Assembly (NCBI GenBank): GCA_015488685.1
Contig: WFNH01000113.1
Span: forward strand, 1-34,390
Direction of reading: 5' to 3'
Length of the DNA: 34,390 bases
Source of the DNA: Marinosulfonomonas sp.
GTDB taxonomy: Bacteria > Pseudomonadota > Alphaproteobacteria > Rhodobacterales > Rhodobacteraceae
This document shows, piece after piece, positions 15,439 through 22,906 of this stretch (position 1 is its first letter; each line of letters starts with the position of its first letter). Both the position numbers and the translations under genes were made by a program. The notes under the pieces are model-generated. The model did not search any database. It was given only the letters and a program-made list of their open reading frames with translations, and was not told the origin of the DNA.

Positions 15439-16440
15439 ATGAAAGCCCTTATCCTTGAAAAATACGGCCCGCTTGAAAAGGGATTGGCCTTTCGACAAGT
15501 TGACGCCCCCCGCCCCGGCAACAATGAGATTTTGATAGAGGTCCATGCCGCCGGTCTGAACCCCCATGATTACAAACAGGCCTTGGGCGAGTTGCAAAAA
15601 CACGAACCGCTATCGTTACCCGCCCATGTGGGGGCTGATTTTGCTGGCAGGATTATCGAAACTGGGCGAGATGTTTCAGGCTTCAGCAAGGGTGACAATG
15701 TATTTGGTCTGTGTTCGGGCGCCATTGCTGAAAACTGTGTTGTAACCCGGGACGACATCGCCCCTATCCCGCCCAATATCGGTTTTGAACAGGCCGCAGG
15801 GCTTGGTGTGGTTGGCATGACAACCCTTCAGGCCTTTGACAGAATTGGCGGGATACAGCGAAATGACAAAGTATTAATCCATGCAGGCATGGGGGGTGTT
15901 GGCAGCTTTGCAATCCAATACGCCAAATCACAAGGCGCTTATGTCGTGACGACGGCAAGTGCCGAAAACTCTAAAAAACTGTTGGAACTGGAGGCGGACC
16001 GGGTGATCGATTATCGGTCAGAGGATTACCTGAAACTATGCAGTGATTTCGATATCGTCTTTGATACATTGGGCGGAAAATACAGCTTTGACGCCTTTCG
16101 CGTGATAAAATCTGGCGGAAAGGTAACAAGCATCGTTCCCGCTGAAATCAACAGCTATGTTGCGCGTGAATTCCGGCTTCCGAAAACCGTTGCCTTTTTT
16201 CTGGGGTTAAAACCCAGCCGGATCAGGAAACTGATAAAGCAGAAAAAGGCAACTTATGCGTTTGTATTCATGCGCCCGAAAGCAAAAGATCTGGCGGCAG
16301 TGGCAAAGCTGGTTGAACAGGACAGGATAAAGCCGGTCATTGACAGGGTTTACCCGTTAGATCAGGCAATCGAGGCTTTACGTTATCTGGCAAACAGACA
16401 CGCCAGAGGCAAAGTGATTATCACCGTCGCAAAGGACTGA
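15439..16440 (+). CDS. Zinc-independent MDR oxidoreductase (quinone reductase type)
   Basis: A 333-residue medium-chain dehydrogenase/reductase. It has a GroES-like N-terminal domain with AAGLNPHDYKQ and HVGADFAGRIIETG, then an NAD(P)-binding Rossmann domain with VLIHAGMGGVGSFAIQYAK. The cysteine and histidine zinc ligands of alcohol dehydrogenases are absent, placing it with NADPH:quinone or enone reductases. Its ATG immediately follows the XRE stop, so it belongs to that operon and may be the effector function under the regulator's control. It converges with hemF with no gap. Substrate unknown. Confidence 0.88.
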   Translation: MKALILEKYGPLEKGLAFRQVDAPRPGNNEILIEVHAAGLNPHDYKQALGELQKHEPLSLPAHVGADFAGRIIETGRDVSGFSKGDNVFGLCSGAIAENCVVTRDDIAPIPPNIGFEQAAGLGVVGMTTLQAFDRIGGIQRNDKVLIHAGMGGVGSFAIQYAKSQGAYVVTTASAENSKKLLELEADRVIDYRSEDYLKLCSDFDIVFDTLGGKYSFDAFRVIKSGGKVTSIVPAEINSYVAREFRLPKTVAFFLGLKPSRIRKLIKQKKATYAFVFMRPKAKDLAAVAKLVEQDRIKPVIDRVYPLDQAIEALRYLANRHARGKVIITVAKD

Positions 16441-17331
16441 TTAGACCCATTTCGCCATCGGCGGCAGGCTCATCAACACCGCGTCCGCATTGTGCCCTGT
16501 TTCCAACCCGAATTTTGTGCCCCTGTCATAAACCAGATTGTATTCGGCATATAGGCCACGATGCACCAGTTGGGTGTCCTTGTCGGCATCCGTCCACGGT
16601 GTATTGCGCCGCTTTTCGGTGACCGGCAGAAAGGCCATCAAAAATGCCCGCCCGACATCCTGAATAAAGGCAAAATCGGCATCCCAATCCCCTGTGTTGT
16701 GATCATCCAGAAAAATACCGCCAACGCCACGGGCACGGTTCCGGTGCGGGATGTAGAAATATTCGTCCGCCCATGCCTTGAAGAGAGGATAATATGCGGG
16801 GTCATGCTTGTCACATTGCTGCTTTTGCACCGCGTGAAAAGCGGCCGTATCCTCGGCATATTCGATGCAGGGGTTCAGGTCTGACCCGCCGCCAAACCAC
16901 CAGCCATGCGGGGTCCAGAACATGCGGGTGTTCATGTGAACGGCAGGCGCGTGCGGGTTTTGCATATGTGCCACCAGTGAAATCCCCGAAGCCCAGAAGC
17001 GCGGATCATCTTTCATGCCGTCCAGCCCTTTGCGCCCGGCCATTGCGGCCACGGCGCGCTCGCCCAATGTGCCGTATACGGTGGAAATATTCACCCCCAC
17101 CTTTTCAAATACACGTCCGCCACGCATCACCGACATCAGGCCGCCACCCGCATCTGATCCATCCGCTGCATCACGCTTTGTGTCAGATATTTCAAAACGT
17201 CCGGCAGGTTGATCGGCAAATGGCCCCTTGATCTGCGTGTTCTCCAATGCCTCGAAAGCCGCACAAATCTGGTCGCGTAAATCGCGAAACCACGTTGCTG
17301 CCTTGGCTTTTTGGTCTTTCATGTCATCCAT
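16441..17331 (-). CDS. hemF: Oxygen-dependent coproporphyrinogen III oxidase
   Basis: HemF converts coproporphyrinogen III to protoporphyrinogen IX using O2. The 296-residue protein is complete, with GGGLMSVMRGGRVFEKVGVN, HMNTRMFWTPHGWWFGGGSDLNP and RGVGGIFLDD, all family signatures. It starts at ATG 17331 (17322 is an alternative). It is the aerobic counterpart of hemN at the right end of this window, so the organism can make heme with or without oxygen. Its stop codon directly abuts that of the convergent oxidoreductase gene. Confidence 0.98.
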   Translation of the reverse strand: MDDMKDQKAKAATWFRDLRDQICAAFEALENTQIKGPFADQPAGRFEISDTKRDAADGSDAGGGLMSVMRGGRVFEKVGVNISTVYGTLGERAVAAMAGRKGLDGMKDDPRFWASGISLVAHMQNPHAPAVHMNTRMFWTPHGWWFGGGSDLNPCIEYAEDTAAFHAVQKQQCDKHDPAYYPLFKAWADEYFYIPHRNRARGVGGIFLDDHNTGDWDADFAFIQDVGRAFLMAFLPVTEKRRNTPWTDADKDTQLVHRGLYAEYNLVYDRGTKFGLETGHNADAVLMSLPPMAKWV

Positions 17332-17412
17332 TGTCCGAGCCTCCTGTTTTCAGATGACCTAGCGGATTTTCGCCGGACAGGCCAGCCCAACCGCCGCAAA
17401 TGAAGAACGGGT

Positions 17413-17441
17413 TTTGCTGCGGGGGCCGATCTGTCTATACT
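17413..17441 (+). promoter_or_regulatory. Possible sigma-70 promoter for the small lipoprotein gene
   Basis: TATACT (17436-17441) is a good -10 hexamer placed 17 bp after TTTGCT (17413-17418), a weak -35. Transcription would start near 17448, about 22 bp before the ATG at 17470. Confidence 0.4.
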
Positions 17442-17469
17442 GTCTGAACAGATTAACCGGAGCAGGGCA

Positions 17470-17841
17470 ATGAAACGGTATCTACTGGCACTACTGCTTT
17501 CACTGGCAGGGTGCAGCACAGCATTGGAACAATGTGTTAATCGCAGCACCAGAAACCTGCAAGCAACTGATAACCTGATCGCTGCCACGCAAGCAAATAT
17601 TGATCGTGGCTATGCTCTGGAAACCAGTTCCCGAGTCAGCCTCGGCCTGCAGCTGTGCACTAGCCCTAGTGCCAATTTCCACTTTTGCACTGCAACCCAG
17701 TCCGGTCTGAAACAAGCCCCGATCGCGATTGATGTTGCCGCCGAGAAACGCAAGCTGGCCCAGTTGAAGGCACGTCGGGCAACTCTGAAACGACAATCCG
17801 ATTTGGCCGTCAGGGCTTGCGTGGCCAAGAACCAAGGCTGA
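17470..17841 (+). CDS. Small putative lipoprotein
   Basis: A 123-residue protein with an N-terminal lipobox (YLLALLLSLAGC, Cys 15), so likely membrane-anchored in the periplasm. Five further cysteines follow. The C-terminal third is a basic helical region (AEKRKLAQLKARRATLKRQSDLA), possibly a short coiled coil. I recognise no family. GGAGCAGGG lies just before the ATG. It is flanked by hemF (divergent) and an SDR gene (convergent). Confidence 0.65.
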   Translation: MKRYLLALLLSLAGCSTALEQCVNRSTRNLQATDNLIAATQANIDRGYALETSSRVSLGLQLCTSPSANFHFCTATQSGLKQAPIAIDVAAEKRKLAQLKARRATLKRQSDLAVRACVAKNQG

Positions 17842-17845
17842 TCCC

Positions 17846-17890
17846 CCGAAACCTTTGAAAGATTTCGTTTGTTTTCTTTACAAGAAAACA
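17846..17890 (+). terminator. Terminator-like region between convergent genes
   Basis: CGAAACCTTTGAAAGATTTCG (17848 on) can form a weak hairpin followed by the T-rich TTTGTTTTCTTT. A second AT stem, TGTTTTCTT/AAGAAAACA (17870-17878 with 17882-17890), overlaps its tail. The location between two converging genes fits a terminator, although the stems are weak. Confidence 0.4.
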
Positions 17891-17897
17891 GCAGCGC

Positions 17898-18707
17898 CTA
17901 ATGCGCAGGAGCCGCAACCGGATCAAGCAACGTGCGCCCGCCATCAACGATCATTATCTGACCGGTGATGAAACCCGCGCCTTCGGAGGCCAAAAACTGC
18001 ACCGCCTCGGCCACTTCCTCGGCTTTTGCGATCCGCCCCAGCGGCGTGTGCGCCACCACATCGGCGCGGCATTCTTCGTTGCCCTTCAGGGTATTTTTCA
18101 AACTGGCGCTCATCACCGAACCAAATGCCACCGCATTCACCCGTATCCGCTCGGGCGCCAATGCCACGGCCAAAGATCGCGTCATCTGGTTCAGCGCCGC
18201 TGTCGACACTGAATAGGCCAGCAATTTCGGGTGCGCCCGCTGTGCCGCAATCGATGACAGATTAACGATCGCCCCCACCGGCCCTTCTTCGTTTTCTTCG
18301 CGTTCAGCCTGGCAAATCATCCGTTTGGCCACAGCCTGACTAAGCCGCAAGCTTGTCATCAGGTTCTGCTCCAGCAGCTCTTCCATCTCGTCTGCCTCGG
18401 GGTCCAGCGGATCGGACACGGCCACCTGTCGCGAGGCATTGACCAGAATATCCACCCGGTCAAAGGCATCAATCGTAGCCGACAACAGATTTGCGATGGT
18501 CAGTTTCTGCCGTAAATCCCCAGCGAAAAACTGTATGTTTTCCTCTTTTTCGGCCCTGTCGCCCAGCTCTGCAACCAAACGATCCTCGTCCATATCGGCA
18601 AACATCACATTTGCCCCCACGTCAGCAAACCGTAACCCGATAGCCAGACCAACGCCGTTGGCCGCCCCTGTCACGATTACGGATTTTCCGGCAATTGAAA
18701 AAGACAT
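17898..18707 (-). CDS. Short-chain dehydrogenase/reductase with atypical active site
   Basis: A 269-residue classical SDR fold: nucleotide-binding TGAANGVG near residue 13, the DILVNAS region in place of NNAG, the catalytic-type serine in IVNLSSIAA near 150, and Tyr 165. The YxxxK motif reads YSVST, so residue 169 is Thr instead of the lysine that binds the nicotinamide ribose and lowers the tyrosine pKa. Oxidoreductase activity may be weak or absent. It lies 15 bp after the methyltransferase gene, so is probably co-transcribed with it. Substrate unknown. Confidence 0.85.
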   Translation of the reverse strand: MSFSIAGKSVIVTGAANGVGLAIGLRFADVGANVMFADMDEDRLVAELGDRAEKEENIQFFAGDLRQKLTIANLLSATIDAFDRVDILVNASRQVAVSDPLDPEADEMEELLEQNLMTSLRLSQAVAKRMICQAEREENEEGPVGAIVNLSSIAAQRAHPKLLAYSVSTAALNQMTRSLAVALAPERIRVNAVAFGSVMSASLKNTLKGNEECRADVVAHTPLGRIAKAEEVAEAVQFLASEGAGFITGQIMIVDGGRTLLDPVAAPAH

Positions 18708-18722
18708 CTTGTTGCTCCTGAT

Positions 18723-19724
18723 TCAGTCCTGCGGGCGTTTGCCGCGCAGCGGCTTGGTGGCTCGAAGGATTTTGAAGGAATTGTCACCGGCGATTTCATC
18801 GACAAAACGAAATGTCTCGGCCAGCGTGCGTTCATAGGGCAGGTGCCGGTTTGCCACCAGCCACATCTGCCCCGAAGGTGTTAACATCCCCGCCGCCGCA
18901 TGGATAAAGGCGCGGCCGATTTCGGGGTCGGCCTTGCGGCTGGTATGAAAGGGCGGGTTGCTGATGATACCGTCAAACGGCCTTTCAGGGGTAAACCGCG
19001 TGGCATCGGCCCAATGGAACTGCGCGCGCTCATCCGTGACATTCACACGGGCACATTCCAGCGCATTGAAATCGGCCTCGACCAGATGCAGTTCGCGCAC
19101 CTTTTCGCGCATCAATATGTGACGCGACAAAAACCCCCAACCGGCGCCCAGATCGGCCAGCCGTTTGGGCAGTTTAGCGGGCAGCGCATCCACCAATGCT
19201 TGCGATCCACGATCAATCTTTTCCGCCGAAAACACCCCGGGCACCGTTTGAAACCCGCCGGGCAGCGTGATCGGTCCCTTGTCGGCCCAGTCATCAAATG
19301 CCGGTTTGGCCGTAAACCAGAACAGCTTGCCATGTGCTTTGGAAAACGCCTGACTGACCTCGACCCGCTTGCGGCATTCCTTGTAAAACCCGTCGGCCCC
19401 GTCGGTTTTCATCCCGTCGACAATGATCAGCCCGCCGGGCGTTTTCGCCACAGCCTCGGCCAGCATCATCCGCGTTTGCACCTTGGAGCGGGCCAGTTTC
19501 ACCACCGACGCCGCATAAGGCCCCGTGGCCGCAACCGACACTTTGAACCCGCGTGCCGTTAGCGCATCATAATCGGGCTTGAACCCCTGAATAACCTCGC
19601 AGCGGTCCTTGGGCAGGGCGGACAAATCATCACAGGCCCCCGCGCCATATACGGCGATTTCGCCTTCTTCCGGCAGTTGCAACGCGCCGCTATCAAGGAT
19701 CAGATTTAATCGGGAATGTTTCAT
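18723..19724 (-). CDS. rsmC: Class I SAM-dependent methyltransferase, RsmC/RlmG-like
   Basis: A 333-residue methyltransferase with two halves. The N-terminal half is a degenerate methyltransferase-like domain; the C-terminal half is active-looking, with the SAM-binding ADLGAGWGFLSR and the base-modifying motif SNPPFH. This two-domain layout is that of RsmC (16S rRNA G1207 N2-methyltransferase) and RlmG (23S rRNA). RsmC is more likely but the two cannot be separated by eye. It lies 22 bp after clpS and 15 bp before the SDR gene, all on the minus strand. Confidence 0.8.
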   Translation of the reverse strand: MKHSRLNLILDSGALQLPEEGEIAVYGAGACDDLSALPKDRCEVIQGFKPDYDALTARGFKVSVAATGPYAASVVKLARSKVQTRMMLAEAVAKTPGGLIIVDGMKTDGADGFYKECRKRVEVSQAFSKAHGKLFWFTAKPAFDDWADKGPITLPGGFQTVPGVFSAEKIDRGSQALVDALPAKLPKRLADLGAGWGFLSRHILMREKVRELHLVEADFNALECARVNVTDERAQFHWADATRFTPERPFDGIISNPPFHTSRKADPEIGRAFIHAAAGMLTPSGQMWLVANRHLPYERTLAETFRFVDEIAGDNSFKILRATKPLRGKRPQD

Positions 19725-19746
19725 GACAGATCAGGCCAAAGCGGGC

Positions 19747-20070
19747 CTATTCCTTTTCCATCGTGCATTGCAGCGGATGCTGGTTGCGCCGCGCAAGGTC
19801 CATCACCTGCGCCACCTTGGTTTCGGCCACCTCGTGCGAAAAGACACCGACCACCGCCAGCCCCTTTTTATGCACCGTCAGCATGATTTCGACCGCCTGC
19901 GCACCACTTAGCCCGAAAATCCGTTCCAGAACATAGGTGACAAATTCCATCGGCGTGTAATCGTCATTCAGCATCAGCACCTTATACATAGGCGGCCGCG
20001 CTGTTTTGGGGCGGGTTTTCAGGGCAACGCCGGTGTCGCCATCTTCATCCCCGTCCTTGTCGGACATCAT
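19747..20070 (-). CDS. clpS: ATP-dependent Clp protease adaptor ClpS
   Basis: ClpS binds the N-terminal domain of ClpA and delivers N-end-rule substrates to ClpAP. The 107-residue protein has the family core [28 protein letters not shown], with the substrate-pocket ND(D)YTPM segment, then [21 protein letters not shown] and a disordered acidic N-terminal tail. The frame extends to a TTG at 20100, but the paired ATGs at 20070 and 20067 give the normal length. clpA is not adjacent, though that is its common neighbour in many alphaproteobacteria. Confidence 0.96.
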   Translation of the reverse strand: MMSDKDGDEDGDTGVALKTRPKTARPPMYKVLMLNDDYTPMEFVTYVLERIFGLSGAQAVEIMLTVHKKGLAVVGVFSHEVAETKVAQVMDLARRNQHPLQCTMEKE

Positions 20071-20421
20071 CTGCAAAGGATATGTTTTGGCCAAGGTCAA
20101 AAGGGTGCTTCCATCATCGGTTCCGAAGGCAATATATAAACGCTCTGACGGGCAGGATAAAGGGGCAATTCCGGATCAAGCCGAATAGCCCGCTGTGATT
20201 TGCACCCTCGACTCAAAAGCCACAGTCCAAAGATTATTGCAGATTGCGAACAGCAAACATCTAGCGGTCGCAACTCCGCCGCGCACTACATCTGCCAATT
20301 TCACCGGAACAACACCTGAAAACTATTTGAAAATAAGATGTTTTCCAGGAATCTCTCCTGTGCTAGAGTGCCTGCAATAATAACAAGTTGACCGGAAAAA
20401 TCCGGCGACATGAGGCAGAGT
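20071..20421. other. Intergenic region between clpS and dacA
   Basis: About 350 bp between divergent genes. No coding sequence or RNA gene is supported. It should hold both promoters; no hexamer pair is convincing. A 5-bp hairpin (CCGGA/TCCGG, 20392-20405) lies just before the dacA start. The segment 20310-20360 is AT-rich. Confidence 0.4.
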
Positions 20422-22038
20422 ATGGTAAATGACGTAAGACTACGTCTGGGGCAGTACGTCCGTGATGGGCTATTCCTGACAGTAATGTTGTGTGCGATGG
20501 TGCTGGCACCGCTCACAGGGAGCGCCGCGCCTTATGCGGCCTTTGTGATTGATGCCCGCACCGGCGAGGTGCTGCATTCGCGAAATGCCGATACCCGCCT
20601 GCATCCGGCATCGCTCACCAAAATGATGACGCTTTATATTGCGTTCGAGGCAATCGAGCATGGTGAAATCACGCTGGATACCAAGGTGCGTATTTCCAAA
20701 CATGCCGCATCAATGCCGCCATCAAAGCTGGGTCTTAGGGCCGGACAGCGCATCAAACTGCGTTACCTGATCCGCGCCGCTGCCGTGAAATCCGCCAATG
20801 ACGCCGCCACCGCGATTGGCGAGGCAATTTCCGGGTCCGAAGCCGCCTTTGCCCGCCGGATGAACCGCACCGCCAAAGCCTTGGGGATGAGCCGCACAAC
20901 CTTTAAAAACATGAATGGTCTGACCACGGCGGGCCATCTGTCCACGGCCCGCGACATGACCATGCTGGGGCGGCATGTGTTCTATGATTACCCACAATAT
21001 TACAACCTGTTCTCGCGCATCACCACCGATGCGGGGATCAAGCAGGTCTATAATACCAACCGTCGCCTGCTGGGCGCCTATCGCGGTGCCGACGGCATTA
21101 AAACAGGCTATACCCGCGCGGCTGGTTTTAACCTTGTGGCCTCGGCCCGACGTGGCAACAAACGTATCATCGCAACCGTCTTCGGAGGGCGTTCTACCGC
21201 GACCCGCAACGCCAAAGTGGCTGAATTGCTGGATCTGGGGTTCCGCCGTGCACCAACAAATGTGCGCGTGCGCAAGCCTGCGCGCCCCCCCTATATGGGC
21301 AATCGTGGCATTGGGAAACCATCTACACCGGCACCTACCCCCGTCGCCCCGTCAACCGGTGGCTACACCGCTGGCGTGGCTGGCAAAACCATTCGTCTGG
21401 TTACTGCGGTTAGCAAAAGCATGCGCCCGCCACAGCGGCCAACCGTTGCCCCGCCAGAAGAATTGCTGGTAGCAATGAAAAGCGACATCGAAAGCGCATT
21501 GGCCGAAGCACAACAAACTGTTGTGGCCGAAGCTGTTGTCGAGCCACCCAAACCCGAACCGAAACCCGAAGTGGCTGAAATTACCGTGCCGGAAACACTT
21601 GTGGCCGAAGCCGTCGAAGCTCCGGCAAAACCGGCTGAACCTGTGGTCACAGCCGCAGCCAGCACAGCAACGGCAGCAGCCCCTGCCGTTACCTCGGCAC
21701 CATTGCCGCGTCCGGCCAAGGTTATTCTGGCCTCGGCTCTGGCCACCCAGCCAGCAGCACAGCCAGAACCCGTTGTCGTGACCCGTATTTCCACATCCGG
21801 TGGACGGCTATGGGGCATCAACGTCGGGCGCTACAACTCGGAATACAAGGCCGAGCGCGTTTTGTTGAAAACCGCACTCAAGGAAATGACCACATTGGAC
21901 GGGGCTTTGCGCAAAGTCGTGCGTCGCAGCACTGGATTTGACGCCAATTTCGTCGGTATGACCCGCGAAACCGCCGAACTGGCCTGTCGCCGCCTGCAAG
22001 CGCGCAACATTGCCTGCTCGACAATGGGGCCATCCTGA
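20422..22038 (+). CDS. dacA: D-alanyl-D-alanine carboxypeptidase (PBP5/6 type) with SPOR domain
   Basis: A 538-residue periplasmic enzyme that removes the terminal D-Ala from peptidoglycan stem peptides. After a hydrophobic signal sequence it has the three penicillin-binding motifs: SLTK (Ser 64 nucleophile), SAN (near 124) and KTG (near 227). A long Pro/Ala/Glu-rich linker follows (about residues 290-450), then a C-terminal SPOR domain (LWGINVGRYNSEYKAERVL to ...CSTMGPS), which binds denuded septal glycan. It is thus likely septum-targeted. The ATG at 20422 has GAGG upstream; 20410 in the same frame is possible. The FAH-family gene follows by 13 bp. Confidence 0.93.
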   Translation: MVNDVRLRLGQYVRDGLFLTVMLCAMVLAPLTGSAAPYAAFVIDARTGEVLHSRNADTRLHPASLTKMMTLYIAFEAIEHGEITLDTKVRISKHAASMPPSKLGLRAGQRIKLRYLIRAAAVKSANDAATAIGEAISGSEAAFARRMNRTAKALGMSRTTFKNMNGLTTAGHLSTARDMTMLGRHVFYDYPQYYNLFSRITTDAGIKQVYNTNRRLLGAYRGADGIKTGYTRAAGFNLVASARRGNKRIIATVFGGRSTATRNAKVAELLDLGFRRAPTNVRVRKPARPPYMGNRGIGKPSTPAPTPVAPSTGGYTAGVAGKTIRLVTAVSKSMRPPQRPTVAPPEELLVAMKSDIESALAEAQQTVVAEAVVEPPKPEPKPEVAEITVPETLVAEAVEAPAKPAEPVVTAAASTATAAAPAVTSAPLPRPAKVILASALATQPAAQPEPVVVTRISTSGGRLWGINVGRYNSEYKAERVLLKTALKEMTTLDGALRKVVRRSTGFDANFVGMTRETAELACRRLQARNIACSTMGPS

Positions 22039-22051
22039 CAGGTGCGGGTCA

Positions 22052-22741
22052 ATGGTTGAATTCGCCCTGCCCGCCCCTGCAACACCCAGCGTTGCGATAG
22101 CCGATAGTGATCTGCGCTTTCCCGTGCGCCGCATCTTTTGCGTGGGCCGAAACTATGCCGAACACGCCCGCGAGATGGGGCATGACCCCAACCGCGAACC
22201 GCCGTTCTTTTTTACCAAACCCGCCGATGCGGTGGTGGATGATGGCGCAACCCTGCCCTATCCGCCGCACACCGAAAACCTGCATCACGAGGCCGAACTG
22301 GTCGTCGCGATTGGCACAGGTGGTGCAGATATTAGCGTAGCAGAAGGCTTGAATCATATCTGGGGCTATGGCGTTGGCAACGATCTGACCCGCCGCGATA
22401 TGCAGGCCAAAGCCAAGGAAATGCGCCGCCCGTGGGACATGGCCAAGGGGTTTGACAATTCCGCCGTTTGCGGCCCGCTACACCCCGTTTCTGCCATTGG
22501 CCACCCCACCAAAGGGCGCATCACCGCACATGTGGACGGGCAATTGCGTCAGGACGGGGATATTGCCGATATGATCTGGCCCGTGGCTGATGTGATTGCC
22601 TTTTTATCAGGCTTGGTCACGCTGGCCGCCGGTGATTTAATCTATACCGGCACGCCCGCCGGTGTTGGACCGATTGCCCGCGGTCAAAGCTGCACAATCA
22701 CGATTGAAGGGTTGGGCCGCGTCACCAGCACCCACGTTTAG
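22052..22741 (+). CDS. Fumarylacetoacetate hydrolase (FAH) family protein
   Basis: A 229-residue FAH-fold enzyme. Motifs are IFCVGRNYAEHAREMG, PPFFFTKPADAV, HHEAELVVAIG (acidic metal ligands), GYGVGNDLTRRDMQ and LIYTGTPAGVGPI. The single-domain form covers acylpyruvases, fumarylpyruvate hydrolases and oxaloacetate decarboxylases, so the substrate is open. The start at 22052 (MVEFALPAP) is 13 bp after dacA; the frame extends further upstream without a better start. Its TAG overlaps the TAA of the convergent ccoS gene (22738-22741). Confidence 0.9.
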   Translation: MVEFALPAPATPSVAIADSDLRFPVRRIFCVGRNYAEHAREMGHDPNREPPFFFTKPADAVVDDGATLPYPPHTENLHHEAELVVAIGTGGADISVAEGLNHIWGYGVGNDLTRRDMQAKAKEMRRPWDMAKGFDNSAVCGPLHPVSAIGHPTKGRITAHVDGQLRQDGDIADMIWPVADVIAFLSGLVTLAAGDLIYTGTPAGVGPIARGQSCTITIEGLGRVTSTHV

Positions 22742-22896
22742 GGGCGCGGTTTGTCGTCCCATTCATCACTGAGAATCCGATGGGCATCGCCATCCGGGTC
22801 ATCATATTGTTTCGACTTTACGGTCCAGAAAAACGCCGCTAGCCCAAGTCCGCCCAGAAACAGCGAAATCGGAATCAGGTATAAAACAATTCCCAT
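22738..22896 (-). CDS. ccoS: Cytochrome cbb3 oxidase assembly protein CcoS
   Basis: A 52-residue protein, MGIVLYLIPISLFLGGLGLAAFFWTV... then KSKQYDDPDGDAHRIL. This is the CcoS/FixS pattern: one N-terminal transmembrane helix followed by a short acidic tail with the conserved QYDDPDG. CcoS is needed for cofactor insertion into the cbb3 oxidase. AGGAG lies about 8 bases upstream of the ATG. It is the last gene of the cco operon, 10 bp after ccoI, and its stop overlaps that of the convergent FAH-family gene. Confidence 0.95.
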   Translation of the reverse strand: MGIVLYLIPISLFLGGLGLAAFFWTVKSKQYDDPDGDAHRILSDEWDDKPRP

Positions 22897-22906
22897 GCTT
22901 GGTCTC

